A stretch of 64,000 nt of DNA from Gimesia alba. Its GTDB lineage: Bacteria; Planctomycetota; Planctomycetia; Planctomycetales; Planctomycetaceae. The notes below the pieces were generated by a model. It ran no database searches. It had not been told where the DNA came from and was given only the letters and a program-made list of their open reading frames with translations. The translations under genes were made by a program, and so were the position numbers. Of this stretch, positions 36,550 through 45,571 are shown one piece after another (the stretch's first letter is position 1; every line of letters begins with the position of its first letter). The stretch is from the NCBI RefSeq assembly GCF_007744675.1, contig NZ_CP036269.1, positions 4,443,546 to 4,507,545 on the forward strand, given 5' to 3'.

Positions 36550-38454
36550 ATGTCATCTACACTTCACGAATTCTCGAAGATCATTCACGAACTCAGAGAC
36601 CATCTGCGTGCGCTCGAACAGCATGCAAATCAGCTTGATCTGGCCGGACTCAGCGGTCGAGAATGGTTCGATATTTTAGAACGAAAATTGATCCCCCAAC
36701 TCGCCGACAACCTGTATCTGGTCGTCGCCGTCGTGGGAGGCACCAATATTGGCAAGAGCGTCATCTTCAATCATCTGGTGAATCAGCAAACCAGTGCCAT
36801 CAGCCCACTGGCATCTCAGACAAGACATCCCGTCTGCCTGGTTCCCCAAAATTTTGAACAAACGCATGATTTGGATCAAATTTTTCAAGGCTTCCAGTTG
36901 ATTCCCTGGTCTGCACCAGAAGATCCTCTGAAACAGGACGAGCAACACCTGCTATTCTGGAAACACAGCGAAACTCTGGCGTCAAATCTGCTTGTTCTGG
37001 ATACCCCCGATATCGACAGTGATGCGGAAGTCAACTGGGAACGCGCCGAACGCATCCGGCAATCAGCGGATGTTCTGGTGACGGTCCTGACTCAGCAGAA
37101 ATACAACGACGCCGCGGTCAAACAATTTTTTCGCGAGGCAGCACGCGAAGACAAAGTCATCATCACCATTTTCAATCAGTGTCAGCTCCCCGATGACGAA
37201 CAATACTGGCCGCTCTGGCTCAACACCTTCTGTCAGGAAACTGGAGTTCATCCCGAACTGGTCTTCATTGCCCCCAATGACCGTCAGGCCGCGACCAACT
37301 TACAGCTTCCGATTTATCCCCGCTCATTTGAACCGGCTGCCCCTGAATCCGTACCTGAGCCCGATTCAGCTGCCCCTCCAACTGATACGCCGGCTGATTT
37401 AATGCAGGTTCTGTCACAAATGCAGTTCGGAGAGATCAAAGTCCGCACCTTAAAGGGCGCCCTGCATTATCTGATTGAACCCGACACCGGCGTCCCCAGC
37501 TACCTCCAGGAAATCAAGCGACGCAGTAATGAATTCCGCTCCGCATCGGAACTCCTCTCTGAACAGGAACTGGCGGAAATTGAAAACTGGCCTCTGGTTC
37601 CGAACTCAGTCATTGTGACGGCGGTTCGCCACTGGTGGCAGGAGCAACGTGAAGGCTGGTCAGCTCAGGTTCATGGCTTTTACAACGCGATCGGTAAGGG
37701 AGTCCTCTGGCCTGTCCGCTACATCAAATCTCTGGCCACAGAAGAGAAACGCCCTCCGATGGAGATCTATCGGGAACAGGAATGGTCAGTCGTCCTGCAA
37801 ACCGTCGAAGGAATTTACGACCGCCTGACCCTGGTGAGTGAACTCGGAAACGAATTGTTAACCAATCGACTGAAGTCAGTCTTAAATGGCACCTCGCGCG
37901 AGCAACTGTTAAAGATTCTACACGAGGAACATGCCAACTTCGATTTCACAGCGCAACTCGAAGAACTGATCGACAGTGAAATGACATTTTTCAAAAGCGA
38001 AAGCCCGCAGTACTACACATTCCTGAAACAGTTGGATCATCTCGCAGCGGTGGCGCGGCCCGCATTGAGCGTGGGCCTGTTTTTCGTTGGCTTTGGTGCC
38101 GTGGGTGATGTCGGGACGCAGATCGTTACAGATACGATGATTCAGTCCGTCGTGAATGTCAGCGGCGATGTCGCGGGAGGCGCTGTAACCACGACTGTGG
38201 GAGAAACCGCCGTCAGCAGTACGGCCGCGAGCGGCGCCGGCTATCTCGAAGCCAAATTCCGCAGGTTCCACGCCGTCTTTGCACAAAAACGAACAGAATG
38301 GCTGGCCACGGCGATTCGAGAACATTTATTGAAAACACTGCCGGAAGAACTAAAATCAGCGGTGAGTCTGCCGGACTCAGAAATGTATCAGTCCGTTCAA
38401 AATTCAGTCTCAAAGCTAAACACGCAACTCAGTCAATTACGGATCTCGCTATAA
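36550..38454 (+). CDS. Large P-loop GTPase, dynamin/YfjP-like, first of a pair
   Basis: The 634-residue protein has an N-terminal helical part (1-55) and a GTPase domain with Walker A VVGGTNIGKS (61-70). The G3-like motif is LDTPDIDSD (150-158), and IFNQCQ (208-213) sits at the G4 position in place of NKxD, so guanine specificity is uncertain. A long helical region follows. Near residues 505-580 is a glycine/alanine/valine-rich hydrophobic stretch (LSVGLFFVGFGAVGDVG, DVAGGAVTTTVGET) that may enter or bind membranes. This layout resembles bacterial dynamin-like and YfjP-type GTPases. It is 63 bases upstream of a second GTPase of the same size, and the two are probably one operon. The hydrolytic fold is certain; membrane action is inferred. 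Confidence 0.8.
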   Translation: MSSTLHEFSKIIHELRDHLRALEQHANQLDLAGLSGREWFDILERKLIPQLADNLYLVVAVVGGTNIGKSVIFNHLVNQQTSAISPLASQTRHPVCLVPQNFEQTHDLDQIFQGFQLIPWSAPEDPLKQDEQHLLFWKHSETLASNLLVLDTPDIDSDAEVNWERAERIRQSADVLVTVLTQQKYNDAAVKQFFREAAREDKVIITIFNQCQLPDDEQYWPLWLNTFCQETGVHPELVFIAPNDRQAATNLQLPIYPRSFEPAAPESVPEPDSAAPPTDTPADLMQVLSQMQFGEIKVRTLKGALHYLIEPDTGVPSYLQEIKRRSNEFRSASELLSEQELAEIENWPLVPNSVIVTAVRHWWQEQREGWSAQVHGFYNAIGKGVLWPVRYIKSLATEEKRPPMEIYREQEWSVVLQTVEGIYDRLTLVSELGNELLTNRLKSVLNGTSREQLLKILHEEHANFDFTAQLEELIDSEMTFFKSESPQYYTFLKQLDHLAAVARPALSVGLFFVGFGAVGDVGTQIVTDTMIQSVVNVSGDVAGGAVTTTVGETAVSSTAASGAGYLEAKFRRFHAVFAQKRTEWLATAIREHLLKTLPEELKSAVSLPDSEMYQSVQNSVSKLNTQLSQLRISL

Positions 38455-38517
38455 CACAGATCGCCCTTTTCAGTCTCAACAGGACAACAAGCATTTAAGA
38501 CAGGAAATCATTCCCGC

Positions 38518-40365
38518 ATGCCTACATCGGAATTAGCACAAATTGAAATGCTGGCAACGGTGGATCGTTTAATCCAGCAACTCAAACAGTGGAGTGAGCA
38601 GACAACCCACTGGAAAACCGCCCAACAATGCCAGGCAGTGATCCAGCAGTTACTCCCCCGTCTGGACATGCTGCGCGTGCGACTGGAATCACCTCTGGTG
38701 ATTGCGACGTTCGGCGGGACTGGCACCGGAAAAAGCAGTCTGGTCAATGCGTTGATTGGTTCTTACTGCACCACGTCGGGCAGACAACGCCCGACCACAA
38801 TGGAACCCGTACTGATTGCCCATCCTGAAACCAACCTCGATCGACTGGGGCTGGACCTGAGCCAGTTTCATGTAGAACAGAAGAACCTCGATCAACTTCG
38901 TAATATTATTCTGATCGACTGCCCCGACCCCGATACGTCTGAAGTGACCGAGGTCGAAAGCAACCTCACCCGTCTGCAGCACATTGTCCCCTTGTGTGAT
39001 ATCCTGCTCTATACATCGACACAACAGAAATACCGATCGGCGCGCGTTTCCGAAGAGCTGAAAGAAGCGGCCGTCGGCAGACGGTTAATTTTCGTACAAA
39101 CGCATGCCGGCCTCGATGAAGATATTCGCGAAGACTGGCGAGAGTTACTTTCTCAGCAATTTGAAGTGCCGGAAATTTATTTCGTTGATTCGGTCAAAGC
39201 ACTGGAAGATCAACTGGCAGATCGACCGCTGGATAAAGAGTTCGCCGGCTTAAAAGATATCCTGAGTACACAACTGGGAAAATCAGAACGCCTGCAGGTC
39301 CGCCGCGCCAATCTGCTGGAACTGATCCAGAATGCCATCGACCACTGTTCGCAAAAAATGGATGCCGATCTGCCCGCAGTACGCGAACTGGAATCATTTT
39401 TGAAACAGCAGCATCTCACACTGACCGCACAGATGTCGCAGGAACTCCGGACAGAACTGCTCATCAGCCGTAATCTCTGGGAGCGCCGATTAATCTCCTG
39501 CGTATCTGACTCCTGGGGATTCAGCCCCTTCTCTGCAATGCTCCGTCTCTACAATGGCTTGGGAAATTTCATCGCCTCCGCCAGCCTGTTTCGGGCAAGA
39601 AACTCGGCCCAGGTCGCTTTGATCGGTGCCCTTCAGGGCGCCCGCTGGCTGGGAGAACGAAATAAAGAACAGGCCGCCGAAGATCGCCTGAAACGGATTG
39701 GTTCGTTCGGCCTGGATGACAATAAGCTCAGAGAATCGCAACTACTCATTGATGGCTATGTCCAGTCCGCAGGAATTGTGACTCAGCAGGATCACCTCGC
39801 CGGCTCGCTGGAAAAAATTCAGACGGAAGCAGCACACGTTGAAGAACAATTCCTGAATGATGCGGGGACTAAAATTGACGGCATCATCAACAGACTGGCG
39901 CATAAAAACTCGGGCTGGTTCACCCGGGCCGTTTATGAAACGCTTTTTCTTTCTTTTGTGGTTTACGCATTGGTACGGATCGGAAAAAACTTCTTCCTGG
40001 ATTCGTTTCAGAACGAATCGCACATCCTGCCCATTGATTTTTATGTGACCGCCGGCGTCATTTTTTTGATCTGGTCGGGGTTTCTGGTGATGATGTTTAC
40101 GCGGAAGCTGAAGCGAGGACTCACACAGGAAATCAATCAACTCTCAGATGATCTCGCACAAGCAAAATTAGCTCATGGACTGTTTCCGCATCTGGAACAG
40201 GAATGCCAGCAGGTTCATTCAATGCAGCATTCACTTGAGCGAATGGGAGTTGAAGTGCATCAGCTGCGCAACGAAATCGCCTCATCCAAAATACTGGGAG
40301 CCTGGAAAGTAACAGAGCCGACACCAGGTGCCGGCTCGGAATCTTCCCATTTGACGTCGCATTAA
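38518..40365 (+). CDS. Large P-loop GTPase with C-terminal membrane hairpin, second of a pair
   Basis: The 615-residue protein has a helical N-terminus and a GTPase domain with Walker A FGGTGTGKSS (65-74). The switch I motif RPTT (91-94) fits the G2 position, and LIDCPDPDT (132-140) fits G3. QTHAGLD (194-200) sits at the G4 position in place of NKxD. The middle is helical. Two closely spaced transmembrane segments lie near residues 475-535 (LFLSFVVYALVRIG and VTAGVIFLIWSGFLVMMF), followed by a coiled-coil-like helix. This matches the membrane-paddle layout of bacterial dynamin-like proteins. Shared size, order of parts and QQKY motif with the upstream protein suggest an ancient duplication and hetero-assembly (inference). 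Confidence 0.82.
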   Translation: MPTSELAQIEMLATVDRLIQQLKQWSEQTTHWKTAQQCQAVIQQLLPRLDMLRVRLESPLVIATFGGTGTGKSSLVNALIGSYCTTSGRQRPTTMEPVLIAHPETNLDRLGLDLSQFHVEQKNLDQLRNIILIDCPDPDTSEVTEVESNLTRLQHIVPLCDILLYTSTQQKYRSARVSEELKEAAVGRRLIFVQTHAGLDEDIREDWRELLSQQFEVPEIYFVDSVKALEDQLADRPLDKEFAGLKDILSTQLGKSERLQVRRANLLELIQNAIDHCSQKMDADLPAVRELESFLKQQHLTLTAQMSQELRTELLISRNLWERRLISCVSDSWGFSPFSAMLRLYNGLGNFIASASLFRARNSAQVALIGALQGARWLGERNKEQAAEDRLKRIGSFGLDDNKLRESQLLIDGYVQSAGIVTQQDHLAGSLEKIQTEAAHVEEQFLNDAGTKIDGIINRLAHKNSGWFTRAVYETLFLSFVVYALVRIGKNFFLDSFQNESHILPIDFYVTAGVIFLIWSGFLVMMFTRKLKRGLTQEINQLSDDLAQAKLAHGLFPHLEQECQQVHSMQHSLERMGVEVHQLRNEIASSKILGAWKVTEPTPGAGSESSHLTSH

Positions 40366-40366
40366 G

Positions 40367-40768
40367 TTACTTGCGATTGTAGAACATCTCAGCAATGCTG
40401 TACGCATTCAGAGAACCTGATCGCTTCACTTCTTTACCATCGATCACCAGAACCAGTGTCGGCAGAGATTGAATATTGTATTTGTCTGACAGCCCCTGAT
40501 GCTGGTCGACATCAATCACACGGATATGGCTCGATTTATCGGCACCAATCTCCCAGTTCTTTGCCTTCAATGCCGGGAATTCATTGTTCTTCAACTGCAC
40601 ACAGGCAGGGCACCAACTGGCGGTAAACAGAAGAATTTGATGACGCGAAACATCCTGTTCGGCTTTGAACAACTTCACAACGTTCTCGGGTAATTCCGGG
40701 ACTTCCACAGTTTTCATTGGTGCCAGCGAAAGAGACAGCACCAGAGTTGCTGGTATGAGTGTATTCAT
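40367..40768 (-). CDS. Exported thioredoxin-like protein
   Basis: The 133-residue protein has an N-terminal signal peptide (MNTLIPATLVLSLSLAPMKT) and a thioredoxin fold. The active site is FTASWCPACVQLKN with a CPAC redox pair, and the cis-proline region is QSLPTLVLVIDGKEVKR. It should work outside the cytoplasm in disulfide exchange or reduction. Its stop is two bases from that of the convergent GTPase gene. No ccd or dsbD partner is adjacent. Confidence 0.88.
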   Translation of the reverse strand: MNTLIPATLVLSLSLAPMKTVEVPELPENVVKLFKAEQDVSRHQILLFTASWCPACVQLKNNEFPALKAKNWEIGADKSSHIRVIDVDQHQGLSDKYNIQSLPTLVLVIDGKEVKRSGSLNAYSIAEMFYNRK

Positions 40769-41093
40769 TGTGTTCCATTACAATTGTGAAAAAGACATTT
40801 GGAAATGTTATTTACAATTCCTCACTACGATAGCGACTCGAATCAACCCGTACAACCGTCAAAGTTGACTCAAATTGACAAGATTCCAATTCCTCGTTAT
40901 AGAGTCCTCTAAAGATCCCTCTCAGGGTTCTTACTAAGTCCCTCGCCAGGACATAAACCATAAGTCTTTTATATAATCAGACTTACAGCCCACGCCCTTC
41001 TTAGACATTTCTCTTCGGAAATCCCCCTAAGTGAGCGAGCTGACAGTGAATTCCCCTGACTCCATGCTCCTTTTAGCAGAAAAAGACTGATTC
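40769..41093. other. Divergent intergenic region without assigned features
   Basis: About 325 bases between the thioredoxin-like gene and uppP. No gene, strong hairpin or repeat seen; promoters not assigned. Confidence 0.5.
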
Positions 41094-41864
41094 ATGACCT
41101 GGTTAAAAATGATCCTCCTCTCAATCATTCAGGGAATCAGTGAGTTTCTCCCCATCAGCTCTTCAGGACATCTGGTCATCACCGAAAGCCTGTTGGATAT
41201 TCAAGCCGACCAGACAGACGTCAATATCGTGCTGCACGCAGGCACCCTACTTTCCATCCTGATCTTTTACCACAGAACCATCTTTCGTTTATTAAGCCAG
41301 GACCTCAGAGTCATCCCGCTGCTGGTTGTGGGAACACTGCCTGTTGTGGTAATTGGACTCACGGCAAAAAAATTCGCCGAGCCTGTGCTGGAAAGCCCTC
41401 TCTTAGCGGGCTGCATGCTGCCTGTCACCGGATTATTCCTGCTGATGATTCCCCGCATTCCTCAGAGGGATCAAAGCTACACACAGATCACCTTTAAACA
41501 GGCGCTGTTAATTGGCTTTGCGCAGGCCATCGCAATTCTGCCAGGCATTTCCCGCAGTGGTAGCACCATCGTCGCGGGTCTGTTTACCGGAATGTCAAGA
41601 CAGTCTGCGGCCACGTTCTCTTTCCTGCTGGCGATTCCCGCTATTTCCGGCGCGACGATTCTCGAACTGGGGGAAATCCTGTCCAACCAGCACATCAGCA
41701 CGCCCCTGAGCCTGCTGGCTGTAGGGGCGGTGATCTCAGCTGTTGTCGGACTGGTCGCCTTGTGGCTGCTGGTCCGCTGGCTTGAAAAAGGCAAACTGCA
41801 CTACTTCGCGTACTGGTGTATTCCACTGGGAATCATCATTGTCATCATGCAGCTCTGGGGATGA
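41094..41864 (+). CDS. uppP: Undecaprenyl-diphosphatase
   Basis: The 256-residue BacA-family membrane protein recycles the lipid carrier by removing a phosphate from undecaprenyl diphosphate. The two signature regions are IQGISEFLPISSSGHLVI near the N-terminus, with the catalytic glutamate and serines, and LPGISRSGSTIVAGLFTG in the middle with the catalytic arginine. About eight hydrophobic helices are visible. Its stop is ten bases from that of the convergent debranching enzyme. It supports peptidoglycan and other undecaprenyl-linked glycan synthesis, and confers bacitracin tolerance in other bacteria. Confidence 0.95.
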   Translation: MTWLKMILLSIIQGISEFLPISSSGHLVITESLLDIQADQTDVNIVLHAGTLLSILIFYHRTIFRLLSQDLRVIPLLVVGTLPVVVIGLTAKKFAEPVLESPLLAGCMLPVTGLFLLMIPRIPQRDQSYTQITFKQALLIGFAQAIAILPGISRSGSTIVAGLFTGMSRQSAATFSFLLAIPAISGATILELGEILSNQHISTPLSLLAVGAVISAVVGLVALWLLVRWLEKGKLHYFAYWCIPLGIIIVIMQLWG

Positions 41865-41873
41865 ACCCGGATC

Positions 41874-43970
41874 TCACCGACGGGTGGATCGTCGTACATA
41901 ACAACGCAATGACCGGGCCGGCAGAACAGCGACACGAGGATACAATGTCGCTCCATCTCGCTTCGGAAAGATATCCAGCGGCGAACGGGCTGATGTATCG
42001 ACGGTCAAATTCCACTCTTTCGGCTTGATGCCGAACGGCAACTCAAACGCCTGGGCATCCGGAGACGAATTCACCAGAATCATCAAGTCAGAACCATCAC
42101 GCATTCGACGCGAGGAATGCTTCGCTCCAAGAATACATAACATACAGTGATGATCGTGAGCCCAATCGACGGGGTGCCCCATCACATTGTACCAGCTGAC
42201 GTCAGGCAGTTTCTCAACACCGTCCGATTGACCAGTCAGGAATTTTCGTTGCCGCAATGTCGGCTCACAGAGTCGGAAGTGAATCAACTCTTTACAGAAC
42301 CGATACAAGCCGCTGTGCTTCTCGACTAAAGACCAGTCAAACCAGGAGATTGAATTATCCTGGCAATACGTATTATTATTCCCGCGCTGTGTGCGGCGGC
42401 ATTCATCGCCAGAAAGCAGCATGGGAACGCCCTGACTTAAAAACAGGGTCGCCAGATAATTTTTAATCTGGCGTTCACGCATCGCAATGATCGCGGGATC
42501 ATCCGTCGGACCTTCCACCCCGAAATTCATGCTGATATTGTTGTTTTCGCCATCCCGATTGTCTTCACGGTTGGCGTAATTATGCTTGTACTCATAGCTC
42601 ACGAGATCATTCATCGTAAAACCATCGTGGGCGGTAATGAAGTTGACGCCATGAAATGGTTCGCGACCCGTTTTCTGATAGAGATCGCTGGAGCCAGAAA
42701 TTCGAGTTGCATAATCTCCTAATGTCGGAGTATCGCCGCGCCAGAATTTGCGGATATCATCGCGGTAGCGACCATTCCATTCAGCCCAGCGGATGTGTGA
42801 AAATGATCCAACCTGATAAGCGCCGGCGGCATCCCAGGCCTCTGCAATCAGCTTGGTATCTGCCAAAAGCGGATCTTCTGCGATGGCTTCTACCAACGGC
42901 GGATTCGGCACGAGTCTCCCGCTCCGGTCGCGACTCAAAATCGATGCCAGGTCAAAGCGGAAACCATCAATATGATAATTGCAGGTCCAGTAACGCAGAC
43001 AATGGAAGATCATCTCTCGTACAACGGGATGGTTCCCGTTTATCGCATTACCGCATCCCGAATAGTTTTTATAGTATTTCCCACCCTGCTCTAAATGGTA
43101 ATAGACCTGGTTTTCCAATCCCCGGAACGAAAGCGTAGGACCATTTTCATTGCCTTCTGCCGTATGGTTAAACACCACATCCAGGATGACTTCGATGCCT
43201 GCTTCGTGTAACGCCCGCACCATCTGTTTGAACTCGCGCACCTGAGCGCCGGGTTCAGTACCTTTTGCATAACCGCGATGTGGTGCAAAAAACGCCAGTG
43301 TTTCATAGCCCCAGTAATTCTGATGATCCGTAAACGAACCATCGGCTTCATTCATCGGGAATTCATGAATCGGCATCAACTCAACGGCAGTCACTCCCAG
43401 GTCAATCAGATAGGGAATCTTTTCAATGACGCCCAGATACGTTCCAGGATTTTCAACATTACTGGAAGGGGAATTTGTAAAACCGCGTACGTGCATTTCA
43501 TACACAACGGTATCTGCCAGATGATGTCTTACATGGCGGTCGCCTTGCCAGTCGAACTGGTCATCAACAACAACACACTTCGGCGGACGAACAATGCCAT
43601 CGGGCGAAGGTTGAAAATTACCTGCCAACGCTTTGGCATAAGGGTCGATCAATCGGGCCCGTTTATCAAAACGATGACCTATCTCTGGTTGAAACGGACC
43701 ATCGGCCTGAAAATGATAGAGTTGCCCGGGACCGATTCCCGAAACAAACGCCGTCCAGATATCACCCAGACGACCATACTCTTGACTGAACTTAATGATC
43801 TCAGATGGCTCTAAATCATCGACGCGATCATACAACAACAACCACATCGAAGTTGCCGAGCGACTGTAAACAGAAAAAAGCACCCCGTTGTCCTGCGGAA
43901 CCGCTCCGTAGGAAAATGTGTGCATCGAGTGAATCGGGGAGCTGAGAGAGTGTACCAATTCGCGACCCAT
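41874..43970 (-). CDS. glgX: Glycogen debranching enzyme, GlgX/isoamylase type
   Basis: The 698-residue GH13 enzyme hydrolyses alpha-1,6 branches of glycogen. An N-terminal CBM48-like domain (FSYGAVPQDNGVLFSVYSRS) is followed by the catalytic barrel. Conserved region I is EVILDVVFNHTAEGNENGP, region II GFRFDLASILSRD (nucleophile Asp), region III LIAEAWDAAGAY (acid/base Glu) and region IV NFITAHDGFTMNDLVSY. NDLVSYEYKHNYANREDNRD and GDECRRTQRGNNNTYCQDN are typical of GlgX/TreX. No other glycogen gene is adjacent, so it is an isolated member of the pathway. Confidence 0.95.
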   Translation of the reverse strand: MGRELVHSLSSPIHSMHTFSYGAVPQDNGVLFSVYSRSATSMWLLLYDRVDDLEPSEIIKFSQEYGRLGDIWTAFVSGIGPGQLYHFQADGPFQPEIGHRFDKRARLIDPYAKALAGNFQPSPDGIVRPPKCVVVDDQFDWQGDRHVRHHLADTVVYEMHVRGFTNSPSSNVENPGTYLGVIEKIPYLIDLGVTAVELMPIHEFPMNEADGSFTDHQNYWGYETLAFFAPHRGYAKGTEPGAQVREFKQMVRALHEAGIEVILDVVFNHTAEGNENGPTLSFRGLENQVYYHLEQGGKYYKNYSGCGNAINGNHPVVREMIFHCLRYWTCNYHIDGFRFDLASILSRDRSGRLVPNPPLVEAIAEDPLLADTKLIAEAWDAAGAYQVGSFSHIRWAEWNGRYRDDIRKFWRGDTPTLGDYATRISGSSDLYQKTGREPFHGVNFITAHDGFTMNDLVSYEYKHNYANREDNRDGENNNISMNFGVEGPTDDPAIIAMRERQIKNYLATLFLSQGVPMLLSGDECRRTQRGNNNTYCQDNSISWFDWSLVEKHSGLYRFCKELIHFRLCEPTLRQRKFLTGQSDGVEKLPDVSWYNVMGHPVDWAHDHHCMLCILGAKHSSRRMRDGSDLMILVNSSPDAQAFELPFGIKPKEWNLTVDTSARSPLDIFPKRDGATLYPRVAVLPARSLRCYVRRSTRR

Positions 43971-44470
43971 TAAAAACCTGTTCCTGACAATTACCGTATT
44001 GACTCCATGGTGTGAAAATTAAGTCCTCTTCTCCTGAGCGCCAAAAAAAGAAATCAGAACTTTCGTTTCAATACAGTAATTTTATCTCTAATATTTCAAC
44101 AGACAATCCTGCAAAACTCAGGACCCGTCTGATATTGATGACTGACGTTATACCTGTCTCTATTCTTCGACGTCCCCTTCCTCGAATGATTATCCTTTTT
44201 TGTGTTGCAGGATACTTCGTGAAGATCAGTTGAAGCATTAAGAAATTATTGTGATAACAATCGTTTTGTATTTTATTCAACCAACTCAGAGTTTACTCAC
44301 AAATTAGCTGATACCTGTAACTAGTCTAGCAAGTAAAATAACTTTACACAGATCAATTTCACAGAAATGACAACTGAGCTACCGGAACTGTCCAGTAGCT
44401 CAGTGTTTGTACAAACGCATTGTCAATCCTGTTTTAAAGAACCTCGATTCGTAAAACCCCTGTTTTCAGC
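43971..44470. other. Intergenic region with one strong hairpin
   Basis: About 500 AT-rich bases. The only clear structure is the hairpin at 44373-44404. A 73-codon open frame at 44012-44233 has no supporting features. Confidence 0.55.
44373..44404 (-). terminator. Hairpin downstream of the Cys/Gly-repeat gene
   Basis: ACTGAGCTAC and GTAGCTCAGT form a perfect 10-bp stem with a 12-base loop, about 65 bases past the stop codon. The downstream side (TGTCATTT) is only mildly T-rich, so termination is plausible but not certain. Confidence 0.55.
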
Positions 44471-45070
44471 TTAAGGGAAGAAAGGATCATTTCGGATTGA
44501 ATTGGTCCGCGAAGGTACAGCAGGCCGATAAACAGGCTGGCTTACAGGGCGGTAAGTGGAATACTGCGGAATATTACCCTGATTGACTCCCCGATATCCT
44601 GTATAAGTCTGGAAAGGAAGAGTCTGGTAACGCGTTGTACCACAATTTCCGCCTGGGCAATTTCCATATTGATAGCCGGTTCCACAATTACCAGTCGTAC
44701 AGGCTCCGGTAGCACAATTGCCGGTGGCACAGGAACCGGTGGGGCAGTATCCATTCACACATGAGCTGCCGTAACTGCTTCCTGTATAACAACGACCGTT
44801 CACACAAGTCGTTCCGCTGGGACTACGATAATTTGATTGGCCATAATAAGGTGCATAAGCCTGCTGACGTCCGCGATAACTGGTATTACCTGTCAATGCC
44901 CGAAATGGTGAAGTCAGTACATCCACAACACCACCAGGACGTGGTTGAAAAAAAGCAGTCTTTACTTCTGTTGAACCGGTCATCGCACTCTGATCAGAGG
45001 CATCAGCCCGATCTGAAACCATCACCATTGCAGCCAGACAAATTGCCAATGTCGTACATAAACGTGTCAT
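44471..45070 (-). CDS. Secreted Cys/Gly/Tyr-rich repeat protein
   Basis: The 199-residue protein starts with a signal peptide (MTRLCTTLAICLAAMVMVSD, cleavage near ADA at residue 24). From about residue 88 it carries tandem short repeats of the form C-x-x-G-x-C: CVNGRCYTG, CVNGYCPTG, then SCATGNC, ACTTGNC and NCPGGNC, sixteen or so residues apart or closer. About 14 cysteines lie in 60 residues. Tyr-, Gln- and Pro-rich segments (RGRQQAYAPYYGQSNY, YRPVSQPVYRP) flank it. This composition suggests a structural surface or wall protein cross-linked by disulfides. I know no named family for it. GGAGA precedes the ATG, and a hairpin follows the gene. Confidence 0.75.
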   Translation of the reverse strand: MTRLCTTLAICLAAMVMVSDRADASDQSAMTGSTEVKTAFFQPRPGGVVDVLTSPFRALTGNTSYRGRQQAYAPYYGQSNYRSPSGTTCVNGRCYTGSSYGSSCVNGYCPTGSCATGNCATGACTTGNCGTGYQYGNCPGGNCGTTRYQTLPFQTYTGYRGVNQGNIPQYSTYRPVSQPVYRPAVPSRTNSIRNDPFFP

Positions 45071-45571
45071 TTAAATATCTCCTGAATCTGATTACATAAA
45101 TTTGTTGTCATTTAAACCACCAAGTGGTAATTCCAACTAATGCATTCAGCGTGCCAATCAAGAGAAACCAAATCCAACAACACACCCTATCCTGTTATAT
45201 AACAAACACATACAATTTCACATCAATCAAGATTAAATCATTTTCGCAACACCACTCAACTATTTATTGTAACAATTACGACACCACATCTACAAAACCA
45301 CCCTTCAGAAACAGACAATCATCAAACCAGGTAATCTATAACGCCACAAAACCGGATTAGACATTGATTACAGGCACTTACAACTTTTCAGCCACCCAGA
45401 AACTGTCGTCGTATTGATTCTCATCGAAATGAACCCTGCAAAACTGATCCGATTATTCTGAATAGGCGCTTTTGCCGATATCAAATATAAATCTCATCCC
45501 CAATCCGGCATCGAGAGGGCCTGTATCTCGATCTGTTTTCCACACAGCTCTTAGATTTGATCACGAAAACC
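45071..45571. other. AT-rich intergenic region
   Basis: About 500 bases, strikingly A/T- and CA-rich at 45120-45360. Open frames here have composition unlike the neighbouring genes and no ribosome binding site. No repeat unit recognised. Confidence 0.55.

Noticed and set aside
36550..40365. The GTPase pair as a defence or toxin system
   Set aside because: No nuclease, toxin or mobile-element genes adjoin it; membrane remodelling fits the visible domains better.
43278..43814. 178-codon plus-strand frame inside glgX
   Set aside because: Lies entirely opposite conserved GH13 sequence; no recognisable protein.
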